In this document: positions 9,901-17,643 of the stretch, piece by piece
Layout: each line of letters starts with the position of its first letter
Position numbering within the stretch: position 1 is the first letter of the stretch
Origin: an uncultured Clostridia bacterium
GTDB lineage: Bacteria; Bacillota; Clostridia; Christensenellales; CAG-917
NCBI GenBank assembly: GCA_947589475.1
Contig: CANQBO010000014.1
Span: 1-52,651, forward strand
DNA length: 52,651 bases
Direction of reading: 5' to 3'
Notes under the pieces: model-generated
The model's database searches: none
Seen by the model: only the letters and a program-made list of their open reading frames with translations
Told to the model about the DNA's origin: nothing
Made by a program: the position numbers and the translations under genes

Positions 9901-10524
9901 GATCATGCGCTCGCAAATGTCGAGTATGGTCTTTGAAAGTCCGCTCTCGTTTCTGTGCTGAGAAAACGCGTCTATAAGCGCGAAAAGTTTCTCGTCCCCC
10001 TTCTCGGCAAACTCGTCTATGACCGCCTCAACCGCCGCGCGGGACAGCTCGCCCATTTGAGCGTCGTCCGCTATTTCGTATGTGGGCGATATCCCGAGTT
10101 TCTCGAAATTCTCCCTTATCAGCGAGGAACAGAATGCATGTATCGTGCTTATGCGGCAAAACGGCAGGTCGTCCACCGCCTTGAGCAACCTCTGTCTGCG
10201 CACCGCGTCCGTCTCGCGCATCGCCGCGTCGATAAAACTCGCGCTCAGCCTCTGCTTCAGTTCCGCCTGTGCGCTGTCGTTGTACACACACACAAGCATA
10301 TCTCTAAGTGTCGCCGTGCCCTCCGCAACGGTGATAAGTATGCGCTTCACAAGCGTGGACGTCTTGCCCGATCCCGCCGCCGCGGACACCAGAAGTCTGC
10401 CTCTTTCAAGCACCGCGCTCGCCTGCGTTGCGGTGAGCGCGAGTTTGCCGTTCGCGTCCCTCAAAATGTCGAGACGGGGGTCCTTCAAAATATCCTCTGT
10501 CTCGCGTTCTTTGTCAAAACTCAT
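6994..10524 (-). CDS. addA: ATP-dependent helicase/nuclease subunit A
   Basis: The motor and nuclease subunit of AddAB, which resects double-strand breaks for RecA-dependent repair and degrades foreign linear DNA. The 1176-residue protein has a UvrD/PcrA-type helicase: Walker A SAAAGSGKTSTLV near the N-terminus, FVDEYQDVDPLQ (Walker B), FTSNFRSN, STIHKYKGLESPVVF and MYVAFTRAK (motif VI). A C-terminal PD-(D/E)XK nuclease follows (QGVIDLYI...GAIVDFKTGY). I choose ATG 10524 because a GGGAGG ribosome site lies just upstream at 10531-10536; a farther in-frame start at 10572 lacks one. The gene overlaps the end of addB by 11 bp, indicating translational coupling. Length is normal for clostridial AddA. 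Confidence 0.96.
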   Translation of the reverse strand: MSFDKERETEDILKDPRLDILRDANGKLALTATQASAVLERGRLLVSAAAGSGKTSTLVKRILITVAEGTATLRDMLVCVYNDSAQAELKQRLSASFIDAAMRETDAVRRQRLLKAVDDLPFCRISTIHAFCSSLIRENFEKLGISPTYEIADDAQMGELSRAAVEAVIDEFAEKGDEKLFALIDAFSQHRNESGLSKTILDICERMILQEDRQQFKLRLCADFDHSPLHERLADLFRRRMRQALEILLPVRDSVKMSEAVRGKLIDVPMDQAVELANSIEGADSFMTMCKIAAEAAPFATYKNKNKYDGLSGEETDLFYLAKSCINDMNDVKATLKDVYDKKEDFRRYHAQNVEYIGKLVELAERTLEVLGELKAEKNVLGYDDLLLLAKRLLNENNDIGEEYKIVFVDEYQDVDPLQEAIFSKLIKDECFMVGDVKQSIYGFRLADPTILLGRRAAYEAGEGKNIDFTSNFRSNREILSFVNEVFDAVMTSDSADVDYKRDGAFTVPEAENKDDKVVLDGDGTENREGESMQKHVRLCFVPFISPEKSEDDEKPSVPKGLYDIMSAETDDGGASELSKSDRLATFILNEINSLVGHALREDCDDGRKLSYGDIAILARRNAANDPKLRHVLKVLREAGIPLDETNVGGETSDVEKELIVMLRVIDNPRQDIPLAGYLLSYFGGYTEQELADIASNRGECFYDKLLAQSAKEGELANKLRATLATLDDYRLKASFKNVRELLQSIISDYMYDAHVKSLGEGKIAELKNFVASVDEVSIGKFLEGYASVQTKAVGAGTDSVKVSTIHKYKGLESPVVFVLDIASALRERTDEPMISNYGDIGLKYYDGEKKVAYETFSRFALKKLMQAEQVKDEMRLMYVAFTRAKQLLYVTACVKKDYDSKEFGKKPCLGGITNTIDLLSVARLKQSLLRQPEVIPVPVRDAPAAHAPVMNFTADEELKAELLRAREQKYADEEATKLAMKYTVSQIGSLEDDGEMLFEESDKEAAKIGTAYHKVMQFIDLTVDTQEGVASELDAMREEGKLSEEERGYIDEKLVLACLGSPVMRRAAEAYSRGDTEREKPFTMLKPARELGIGEGKDEVLVQGVIDLYIKDDDGAIVDFKTGYVTAKKVPEHYKKQLYLYKMAVEAATKGKVKDVYIYSFASGQTVRLDFDGEF

Positions 10525-13500
10525 TTTTATCCTCCCGTATGCCGTACCCGTCGCGGCAGTCGTCAAGAGCAAAGCTCTCGGGACCTACCTTGCTCGTCTT
10601 TCTGTGTTCGCACATGTCTTTGTAAGGACAAATTTCCATAAAACAGCAATATGGGCTGCACGACACATTGGACGGTCTTATGAAACCTCGAGCGATCTCG
10701 GCCGCGCCCAGCCCCGCGAGTCTGAAGGCGTACTCGCCCATTCGCTCTATCGCCGCCTCGTCCATATATGCGTTTTTGTCAAGCTCGCCCGTCTTTTTGT
10801 TCCTCGCAAGCGTGATGACGGAGCCGTCGCCGCCCGCCGCGTTGTCTATGCGGAACAGTATTTCCTCATCGTTTGTGGCATGCCCCTTGTACGCGAGTTT
10901 GCTTTCGGAATCCGTATAGTCGTCGTATATCGGCAGATAAAACACGCCCGCGGGTCTAAGCCCCAAACCCTTCTCCACCGCGTACATATAGATGTACAAC
11001 TGCAACTTCTTTCCGAAATATACGTCGTCGAAAGAGAGCTTCGCGGATCTGAAAGATTTATAGTCTATGATGATAAACCTGTCGTCGAAAACGTCTACTC
11101 TGTCTATCTTGCCCTCCAGCACGCAAGCGTTCTCGCCGAAACTCACCTTTATCTTCGCAAAATCCTCGATCTTGCCCTCTATCAGCATAGGTTTGAAGTC
11201 GGAGCGCGAATATATCTCGAAGAGTTCCTTGCAAATGCGAGCGCTCTCCTCTTTTACTCTCGCGAATTGTCTGCCTATCTTTGGCTTTTTCGCCGACTCT
11301 TCGTAGCCCTGCTTGACAAGTTCTTCGTCGAAATAAGTCCCCGCCATTCGCGCCGCCTCGTCCGCGTCCGCTATATTTCCTTCCTTCAAGTCCTTGAAAA
11401 GCCGCTCCAGCACTCCATGCAACAAAGTGCCGTTTTCCGTCCCCTGCAGTTCGCCCTCCTTTCTCGGCTTGAGCGCGAGTATGTACGTGACGAAATGGCT
11501 GTACGGACAAGAGAAGAAAGTTTCCAACCTGCTCACGCTCGTAGATGTCGGCAACACTCCCTCGCCGAGCTTCACCCTTTCGGGCAGACTTCTCGGGACC
11601 ATACGCGCCTTGTCCTCGTCGCGCATACACTCGTATGCCGTCCCAAGCACGTCGTCTGCGCCCGCCCTGCCGAAATAGGATATCGCCGCATAGCCCGCCC
11701 CTCGCTCGGTGAGCAAAAGGCTGATTTTGTCCTCCTCGGAAAGCGCGGCGGGACTTGAGAAGTCTATCCTCTCAACGGCGAGCGGCTCGCCTCCTTCTAA
11801 AAGCATGCCCATAAGCTCGTCTATGACGGCGGAGCGCCGAAGCAAACTTGCGCCGCCCGACTCGGGATAGCTCAACACTATGCCCTTGCGCGGCTTGAGG
11901 ATGAGGTCGAGCGTTTTGAACATTTCCGCATACGCTTTTTCGGAGCAGTCGGGTATTATCGGAGTCAGAAGTTGTTTCATCATCTCCTCGTCCCGCATAT
12001 TCAGCACCGCGCCTCCGCCCGTAATGCGCGGAAACGCGTCGTTTGTCGCCCCAAGAACGTATATCTTGCCGTCTCCCATAAACCTGCTGTCGCCGTCGCC
12101 TATGAACACGCAATCGAGATAGGTGGGGACGAGGGAGATCTTCAGCGTCTTGAGCATGGAATTCAACACCCCCTCGAAGCCTTGAATGTCCGTCTCAAGC
12201 TCGAGCACTTCCTCTATCTCGTCCAGCACGGACGCGAGTTTACTGTCCACCTGCTCCGCGCACTTGACGTAGTAAGCGCTTAGCCCTCTAAGCCTTTCCA
12301 CATGCTTACTATAAGCAACATTCGCTGCATTCAACATTTCCCTCGCCGCGTTTACGAAGTCGGACATATTCGCCTTCTTGCCTCCGCCCGCGCCCGCGAC
12401 GTTCACGATCGGAGCAAGCGTCTCAAACAGCTTATGTCTTACGACTTCGGGCGGAAAGTTTTGCGCAATCGGCGTTTTATCATCACGTTTTGAACTCTTA
12501 AACCGCGATTTTGTAATATAGCCCTCAAAACTTTCGTTTTTGGGACATCTTTCAAGCGCGTGTTCGAGCATAAAGTTTTCAAATTTGAAAACGCTCTCGC
12601 GCCCGTCCTCGAGCGCTTCCTCAAACAGCGGATTTTTCACGAAGTCCAGAGTTTCGCGCCGCGCGAACCCGCTCCTCACGCAAGCGATCGCGTCAAGAAT
12701 ATATCTCGTCTTTGTCTGCTCCGTGAGCAACGCGCGCTTGTCTATGAAAAACGGTATCCCATAACGCGCAAATACGCTCTTGATCTCTATCTCGTAATCC
12801 GCGATATTTGGAATATACACCTCGAAATTTTTATATCTGCCTCCGCCGCGCACGTGATTAAGAATGTCGAGGGCAAGCCTCATCACCTCGTCCTCCCTGT
12901 CCTTTGCGGAGCGTATGCGCACCATGCCTTCCGCCTCAGCGCGCTTCTCGGGAGGTTGATAGGAAAACAGCCTGTCCGATATGACTTTCATAGCCTCGGA
13001 CATATCCTCGTCCTCATAGGTCTCGACGGTTATCTTGTCCCCTAAGCGCGAGCCGAGCCTCTTCACCGCTCTGTGCGGATATATACGCGCGTTCTCTCCC
13101 TCGAATTTGCTGTGTATGCCGAGGGTGAGTTGCCCCGCGCTCATCGCAAGCCCTTCGAGGATGTCGTACTCAGGCTCCGAAAAGTCGTTTAGATCGGTAC
13201 TGAAAAAGTGTATGCCTTTAAAATCGGCAGGGTTCTCTCTGATGTACTTCGCAAGCAATTCCAGCCTCGTCGTGGAGTCGCTGTGCCTGCCCTCGAGCGC
13301 GGCAAGATACCCCCTGTATATAGTGACGATGTCCGCAAGCTTGCGCCTGAGCGCGACGGACCTCGCCGCTTTTGCCGTCTCTTCCAGCCTGTCCGTGGAA
13401 ATGCCGCTGTTTCTTATCGCGGTGAGCGCGGCATACAGTTCGGCGGCAAAGCCTTCCCTGCTTGCGGATCTTCCGTAATAGGACAGCCGTCCCGCCTTGA

Positions 13501-13786
13501 GACAGTCGTCGATGACGCGCGCTATGAGCATGACGCTACCCTCGGGAGTGAGGCACTTTTTGATGTCGGAGCCTATAAATCTGTCCGCCATCCTCGTAAA
13601 GGACATGACCTCTATGTCAAAACTGCTCGCCTCGCCCAGCGTGAGCAAAAGTCCCCTCTCCACGGACGCGGTGAACCTGTCAGGAGCGATGACGATTATC
13701 TTTTCGCCCGCCGCCCTTGCTTCCTTCATTTTTCGGAGCACTCTGAAATAGGCGTCGTGAGATGAATTTGAAATTACGATCTTCAT
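10514..13786 (-). CDS. addB: ATP-dependent helicase/deoxyribonuclease subunit B
   Basis: Partner of AddA with an inactivated helicase fold and a second nuclease domain with an iron-sulfur cluster. The 1090-residue product has the N-terminal segment VIAPDRFTASVERGLLLTLG, a C-terminal nuclease core (EGKIDRVDVFDDRFIIIDYKS), and the cluster cysteines of AddB: one in FFSCPYSHF and the rest in CSPYCCFMEICPYKDMC near the end. It is the first gene of addB-addA. A consensus promoter ends only 6 nt before the ATG and there is no ribosome site, so the mRNA is probably leaderless. Confidence 0.95.
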   Translation of the reverse strand: MKIVISNSSHDAYFRVLRKMKEARAAGEKIIVIAPDRFTASVERGLLLTLGEASSFDIEVMSFTRMADRFIGSDIKKCLTPEGSVMLIARVIDDCLKAGRLSYYGRSASREGFAAELYAALTAIRNSGISTDRLEETAKAARSVALRRKLADIVTIYRGYLAALEGRHSDSTTRLELLAKYIRENPADFKGIHFFSTDLNDFSEPEYDILEGLAMSAGQLTLGIHSKFEGENARIYPHRAVKRLGSRLGDKITVETYEDEDMSEAMKVISDRLFSYQPPEKRAEAEGMVRIRSAKDREDEVMRLALDILNHVRGGGRYKNFEVYIPNIADYEIEIKSVFARYGIPFFIDKRALLTEQTKTRYILDAIACVRSGFARRETLDFVKNPLFEEALEDGRESVFKFENFMLEHALERCPKNESFEGYITKSRFKSSKRDDKTPIAQNFPPEVVRHKLFETLAPIVNVAGAGGGKKANMSDFVNAAREMLNAANVAYSKHVERLRGLSAYYVKCAEQVDSKLASVLDEIEEVLELETDIQGFEGVLNSMLKTLKISLVPTYLDCVFIGDGDSRFMGDGKIYVLGATNDAFPRITGGGAVLNMRDEEMMKQLLTPIIPDCSEKAYAEMFKTLDLILKPRKGIVLSYPESGGASLLRRSAVIDELMGMLLEGGEPLAVERIDFSSPAALSEEDKISLLLTERGAGYAAISYFGRAGADDVLGTAYECMRDEDKARMVPRSLPERVKLGEGVLPTSTSVSRLETFFSCPYSHFVTYILALKPRKEGELQGTENGTLLHGVLERLFKDLKEGNIADADEAARMAGTYFDEELVKQGYEESAKKPKIGRQFARVKEESARICKELFEIYSRSDFKPMLIEGKIEDFAKIKVSFGENACVLEGKIDRVDVFDDRFIIIDYKSFRSAKLSFDDVYFGKKLQLYIYMYAVEKGLGLRPAGVFYLPIYDDYTDSESKLAYKGHATNDEEILFRIDNAAGGDGSVITLARNKKTGELDKNAYMDEAAIERMGEYAFRLAGLGAAEIARGFIRPSNVSCSPYCCFMEICPYKDMCEHRKTSKVGPESFALDDCRDGYGIREDKNEF

Positions 13787-13792
13787 GCTACG

Positions 13793-13821
13793 ATTATATC
13801 AATTTGAATGTACCATTTCAA
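13793..13821 (-). promoter_or_regulatory. Promoter of addB placed for a leaderless transcript
   Basis: Minus-strand TTGAAA (13816-13821), exactly 17 bp, TATAAT (13793-13798). Only 6 nt separate the -10 box from the addB ATG (13786), so the expected start site coincides with the A of the start codon. Confidence 0.8.
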
Positions 13822-13902
13822 TCCCACGCGCGCTTTAATGCAAAAAAAATTTTTTGATTTTTCAAGTTTTTTCTCGATAGACGCGCAATGTGCGGAATTT
13901 GC

Positions 13903-13930
13903 TTGCGGGAAATGAAATTTATGTTATAAT
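13903..13930 (+). promoter_or_regulatory. Promoter of the lipoprotein gene, near-leaderless
   Basis: TTGCGG (13903-13908), 16 bp, TATAAT (13925-13930), 9 nt before ATG 13940. No purine-rich ribosome site fits between the -10 box and the start. Confidence 0.65.
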
Positions 13931-13939
13931 GTATATATT

Positions 13940-14902
13940 ATGAAAAAAATCTTACTTACAGTATTTGCGTTGGCGACGATCTTGTGCCTCGGGTTGGGAC
14001 TTGTCGCGTGCAACAATGCGACGACTCAAGGACAGCTTGAAAACCCGCTCGGTTTCGACCATAAGAGCGAGACTTTCGTCTATGACGCCCTCGACACAAA
14101 GAGCGGCGAGATAGGCGAATACACCGTGAAGATCGTGGGTTACGACGGCGGCGAGACCATCACTGATTTCGGCGACAGCGAGCTTGCCAACGTCGAAAAA
14201 GGCATACTCGTCACAGGCAAACTCGAATTCGGAGAGGATTCTTCCTCTACGGGTTGCTACTTCAAACTCGTCGGCAGTTCGACTTCGTACATGGTCCCCG
14301 TCGCCTCCTACACCGTACACACTCAAAACGGCAAGGAAACCTTCCGTCTGCAAGCTACATACGGCTCAAAGTCTTACAACTATGAGCGCACTGTTGACGG
14401 CAAAAAGGACAGCGGCAGTATCAAAATAAGCGGCACCTATTTCGACAACAACGAGTTCCATCAGATGTTGCGCACGGTCAGCACGTATTCAAGCGGTCTT
14501 TCCCTCGCCTACAACATGCCCCTCGTCACCCCTACCGAGGCGCTTTCGGTGAGCATCACCGCGACGACGTCCTCCATTCAAAAGGTGGTGACGTCATATA
14601 CGGATTCTCTTCTCAACGCGGACAACACTCAGCGCTATCCCGAAGGCATGGATTGCTACGTCGTCAACATAAACCGCTCCACGGAAGTCGCGGGCACAAG
14701 CCAAACGCTGTACTATGCGCTGGACAATGTGCCTAGCGAAATCGCTCATCCAAACGTACGCTTTATGCAACACATCCTCGTCAAGATAATCGAGCCATAC
14801 AAGGTGGACGGCAAAGCCACATTCACCGTGACCGAGGACGGCAAGCAAGTCGAAAAACCCATTCGTATGGAGTACACCCTGCGCTCCGCCTCAATAGGCT
14901 GA
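13940..14902 (+). CDS. Putative secreted lipoprotein, function unknown
   Basis: The 320-residue product begins with a lipoprotein signal peptide (MKKILLTVFALATILCLGLG) and a lipobox LVAC with the lipidated Cys at residue 24, so it should be anchored on the outer face of the membrane. The rest is Ser/Thr/Gly-rich, mostly beta-type sequence with no motif I recognise. No membrane helix follows the signal. It stands alone between its own promoter and terminator. The start has no ribosome site and lies 9 nt after the -10 box. Confidence 0.85.
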   Translation: MKKILLTVFALATILCLGLGLVACNNATTQGQLENPLGFDHKSETFVYDALDTKSGEIGEYTVKIVGYDGGETITDFGDSELANVEKGILVTGKLEFGEDSSSTGCYFKLVGSSTSYMVPVASYTVHTQNGKETFRLQATYGSKSYNYERTVDGKKDSGSIKISGTYFDNNEFHQMLRTVSTYSSGLSLAYNMPLVTPTEALSVSITATTSSIQKVVTSYTDSLLNADNTQRYPEGMDCYVVNINRSTEVAGTSQTLYYALDNVPSEIAHPNVRFMQHILVKIIEPYKVDGKATFTVTEDGKQVEKPIRMEYTLRSASIG

Positions 14903-14959
14903 TCCCCGCACTGTATATTTAAATAGTCCACGACAATTGAAAAATCTAAAATTTCCAAT

Positions 14960-14988
14960 AGCGGCAGAGCTTATACCCTGCCGCTTTT
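14960..14988 (+). terminator. Terminator of the lipoprotein gene
   Basis: Stem AGCGGCAG / CTGCCGCT (14960-14967 / 14978-14985) with a 10-nt loop and a short T-run, 57 bp after the stop codon. Confidence 0.85.
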
Positions 14989-15048
14989 CATATATAGCCG
15001 CGTAACGTCTCATTTCAAAAAAAACAAGTAGTACAACAGAAAAATTTG

Positions 15049-15099
15049 CACGCGATCGCGCAAAATCGAGCGAAACGAAATTTTCATTTGGCGCAAAAA
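15049..15099. repeat. Partial third copy of the intergenic repeat
   Basis: A diverged copy of the last part of the 165-bp repeats at 15121 and 15614. It shares the GCGCAAAAT-GAGC...GAAATTTTCAT...GGCGCAAAAA pattern. Confidence 0.7.
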
Positions 15100-15120
15100 G
15101 CGCGTCACAGACTTTTAAAT

Positions 15121-15285
15121 TCTGTGAAGTGGGGGTTCCCGTCACTTCACAGCCCTTACGGGAGTGGTGGCGGCATAGCCGACAGCGGGACGAAGCCACC
15201 GCCGTGCAAGACTTCGCCGCAGGCGAATCGACACACGATTGCGCAAAATTGAGCAGAGCGAAATTTTCATCCGGCGCAAAAAACC
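15121..15285. repeat. 165-bp intergenic repeat, copy 1
   Basis: Nearly identical in sequence and length to 15614-15778; the differences cluster in two short GC-rich patches. It begins with a hairpin (TGTGAAGTG / CACTTCACA, 15123-15131 / 15143-15151), continues through a GC-rich part and ends in GGCGCAAAAAACC. No convincing coding content. Confidence 0.9.
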
Positions 15286-15485
15286 TACAAAAAAATAAGC
15301 AGGAATAATGCAATATAATGTTAACCTTTGTCTGAGCAAACCCAAGCACAAAAAATAGCGAGCCATTTGCGCATCTTGGAGCGTCCTCTTGCGCCTTCTT
15401 GCATGCGCAATAATGCGAAGCGTATATTTTTTGCGCGCGGAGTAGGCGAAAAATGTATATGACATCTATGTGCTTTTTGCAAAGC

Positions 15486-15514
15486 AAAATGCACATCATG
15501 TCGATGTGCATTTT
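15486..15514. terminator. Symmetric hairpin between the repeats, terminator-like
   Basis: Arms AAAATGCACATC / GATGTGCATTTT (15486-15497 / 15503-15514) with a 5-nt loop. T-runs occur on both strands, so it could terminate either way, but no clear gene lies within 500 bp on either side. Confidence 0.6.
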
Positions 15515-15613
15515 TCGCCTGTCTTTGTTTCACCAAATGACTGCCTGCGTTCTTCCCCGCCATGCGTAACTCCATATTACAAAAAAAACAAATCACGCCG
15601 ATAGGCACATATC

Positions 15614-15778
15614 TCTGTGAAGTGGGGGTTCCCGTCACTTCACAGCCCTTACGGTGGCGGTGGCGGCATAGCCGACAGCGGGACGCAACTCCCGCCGTGC
15701 AAGACTTCGCCGCAGGCGAATCGACACACGATTGCGCAAAATTGAGCAGAGCGAAATTTTCATCCGGCGCAAAAAACC
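15614..15778. repeat. 165-bp intergenic repeat, copy 2
   Basis: Second copy of the 15121 element. Its end overlaps the T-run of the tRNA-Thr terminator. Confidence 0.9.
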
Positions 15779-15794
15779 CTCGCAATCGCGAGGG
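15771..15794 (-). terminator. Terminator of tRNA-Thr
   Basis: Stem CCCTCGC / GCGAGGG (15777-15783 / 15788-15794) with a 4-nt loop. On the minus strand it is followed by six Ts (15771-15776). It begins 4 nt after the CCA end of the tRNA. Confidence 0.9.
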
Positions 15795-15797
15795 TTT

Positions 15798-15873
15798 TGG
15801 AGCTGCTGACGGGACTCGGACCCGTGACCTCGTCCTTACCAAGGACGTGCTCTACCTGCTGAGCCACAGCAGC
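15798..15873 (-). tRNA. tRNA-Thr (anticodon GGT)
   Basis: A 76-nt cloverleaf with acceptor GCTGCTG / CAGCAGC, D-arm GGCTCAGCAGGTAGAGC, anticodon stem CGTCC / GGACG around TTGGTAA (anticodon GGT), T-arm GGTCCGAGTCC, and encoded CCA. Confidence 0.97.
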
Positions 15874-16031
15874 ATATTTGCGGACGATTTTGCATCCTGA
15901 TCATCGCGTCCGCTTACGATGGGACAATGCAAATCGGACTTTAATACATCCCCTGTCGCCGCGTCCGTCACGGCGGGACTTAGCGGACTTTCATGACCTT
16001 GCGCGCCGCGTCCGCAACTCGGCGAGGTCTT

Positions 16032-16120
16032 TGGCGGAAGCGAAGGGATTCGAACCCCTGTGGGCTTGCACCCAAACGGTTTTCAAGACCGCCTCGTTAT
16101 GACCACTTCGATACGCTTCC
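16032..16120 (-). tRNA. tRNA-Ser (anticodon TGA)
   Basis: An 89-nt class II tRNA with acceptor GGAAGCG / CGCTTCC, anticodon loop CTTGAAA (anticodon TGA) flanked by CGGT / ACCG, a long variable arm (TTGGGTGCAAGCCCA), T-loop GGTTCGAATCC, and encoded CCA. Confidence 0.97.
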
Positions 16121-16194
16121 GTAACGTGCGAAAACAGTATAGCAATACTTTTGCGCGCTGTCAAATACTAAGCGAAATTTTGGCAAATTATTTT

Positions 16195-16797
16195 TTAAGG
16201 CGCGGGCGGATACTGATTTGGGAAAAATGCGTTTTGAGCGAAATTTATTTTCCTGTTGCCCTTCGCGACGCCTGTCTCGGGGTCTAAAATGCCGCAACCC
16301 GAAAACGCGAACGCTTCGACAAAGCACCCTTCGTCGCTACCGACCTCGTCGATGTCTGCGAACACGACCTTTTTCAAGTTGGCAAAACCCGAAAAAGCGT
16401 TTGCGCATATCCTCTTCACCGTGTGAGGAATGTATATTTCCTCAACCATTTCTTTTAGGACGGAACTGTCAAACAGCCCGCTTGCGATCTCCGTGACCGC
16501 GCATACCCCGTCCTCTCCCTCGACGGCGATGCTCATAGGTATGATAAGCCTGCCGTCGTTGAAACCGACGTCTTTAAAACCCGTAAGCCTTGCCTCGCCG
16601 TCCGCGAGCTTTACGCCTCCGAAATATTTTGCCCATACGTTCCAATCAAACCGCTCGATCGTCGCGTCAAAAGAGGCGCCGCCTTCCGCGCTCGTACCCG
16701 ACGTCCAAATCGCCGCCGTTGCGCCGATCGAGCACACGATCGCCGCAAACATTACAACGGACATCAAGATCGCAAAAATTTTCACGCGCTTTGTCAT
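16195..16797 (-). CDS. Exported protein with a leucine-rich-repeat (BspA-like) segment
   Basis: A 200-residue protein. The N-terminal hydrophobic segment (ILMSVVMFAAIVCSIGATAAIW) resembles TasA/CalY-type signal regions ending in an Ala-Trp/Phe motif. The C-terminal half has a BspA/LRR_5 pattern: SGLFDSSVLKEMVEEIYIPHTVKRICANAFSG-type strands with the I-P-x-x-V-x-x-I-x-x-x-A-F spacing. It likely lies at the cell surface. It is the last of four consecutive minus-strand genes encoding exported proteins, 12 bp after the previous stop. Substrate or partner unknown. Confidence 0.8.
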   Translation of the reverse strand: MTKRVKIFAILMSVVMFAAIVCSIGATAAIWTSGTSAEGGASFDATIERFDWNVWAKYFGGVKLADGEARLTGFKDVGFNDGRLIIPMSIAVEGEDGVCAVTEIASGLFDSSVLKEMVEEIYIPHTVKRICANAFSGFANLKKVVFADIDEVGSDEGCFVEAFAFSGCGILDPETGVAKGNRKINFAQNAFFPNQYPPAP

Positions 16798-16809
16798 TCC
16801 CGCCTCCCG

Positions 16810-17631
16810 TCATGGCTCGTACGGCGCTTGCGTCGCGCCCGTATCGAGTTTGATATGCAAAACCAGATCCGCAAACAGCAACTCGGGTTCGCACTCCTCG
16901 TCCACCTTGTTGAAATATATCTCGAATTGCACAAAGTAAAGGACGTCGGGCGTCGCTTCCACCGTGAGTATGTGTCCAAATGGGTTGTCCTCACAATACG
17001 TATCGTCATACTTCACGACATCTTGAGGGACAGGCTCTCCCGAGCCGTCGCCGCTTGAAACCAAACCCATTTTGACGTTGAATTCGTTTTTGAAGTTTCT
17101 CCCCATGCCGTCGGCGACCTCATATCCCGAATACTGCCCGCTGCCCTCCTTTGTCAGATCACGTGCGCAATATACGCCGTCAAGCATTAAGCGTATCGTC
17201 TTTAAATTTCCGCTTGAGTCGTCCGCCGCATACCTTATCGACAAAACAAATCGCACCGATCTCGCATTTGTCTGTATACCGTCGGGAGCGATGAAGGACG
17301 GATCGAGCGCGGTCGCCTTGTCCTCGTCGAACATCTCGCCCGAAACATCCCCGTCCGTCGCGCCTTTGAAATAATTGCCGGGATATGCTTGCGCATTGCC
17401 GAAAGCGCCCGCTACGGCGACCGCGGGAGCCAACGTCTGCCCATTCGGATCTCCGCTCGCAATGCTCACGCTCGTCGAATTTGAAACCGTCCCCGCGCTT
17501 ATTTCAAGATCCGCGCCGAGTTTCCTGCGAGCGGCATTGCCAAACCATGCCGCCGAAGCGGATACCGCCGTCACGACGAGCGCAAGACACATTATGAGAG
17601 ATGAAATTAAGATCGTCCTTTTCCCTTTCAT
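16810..17631 (-). CDS. Exported protein with a TasA/CalY-like signal region
   Basis: The 273-residue product begins MKGKRTILISSLIMCLALVV followed by TAVSASAAWFGN, matching the hydrophobic-core-plus-A-W-F pattern of camelysin/TasA family proteins that a SipW-type peptidase processes. The remainder is beta-rich and acidic with four scattered Cys and no catalytic motif I recognise. It sits between two similar exported proteins with gaps of only 12 bp. By family analogy it could be a fibre or matrix subunit (inference). Confidence 0.75.
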   Translation of the reverse strand: MKGKRTILISSLIMCLALVVTAVSASAAWFGNAARRKLGADLEISAGTVSNSTSVSIASGDPNGQTLAPAVAVAGAFGNAQAYPGNYFKGATDGDVSGEMFDEDKATALDPSFIAPDGIQTNARSVRFVLSIRYAADDSSGNLKTIRLMLDGVYCARDLTKEGSGQYSGYEVADGMGRNFKNEFNVKMGLVSSGDGSGEPVPQDVVKYDDTYCEDNPFGHILTVEATPDVLYFVQFEIYFNKVDEECEPELLFADLVLHIKLDTGATQAPYEP

Positions 17632-17643
17632 GCTCGCCTCGCT

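Noticed and set aside
14891..15842. Open frames of 107-206 codons on the minus strand over the repeats
   Set aside because: They read through intergenic repeats, terminator hairpins and the tRNA-Thr end. Similar peptides come from repeats, not from a gene.
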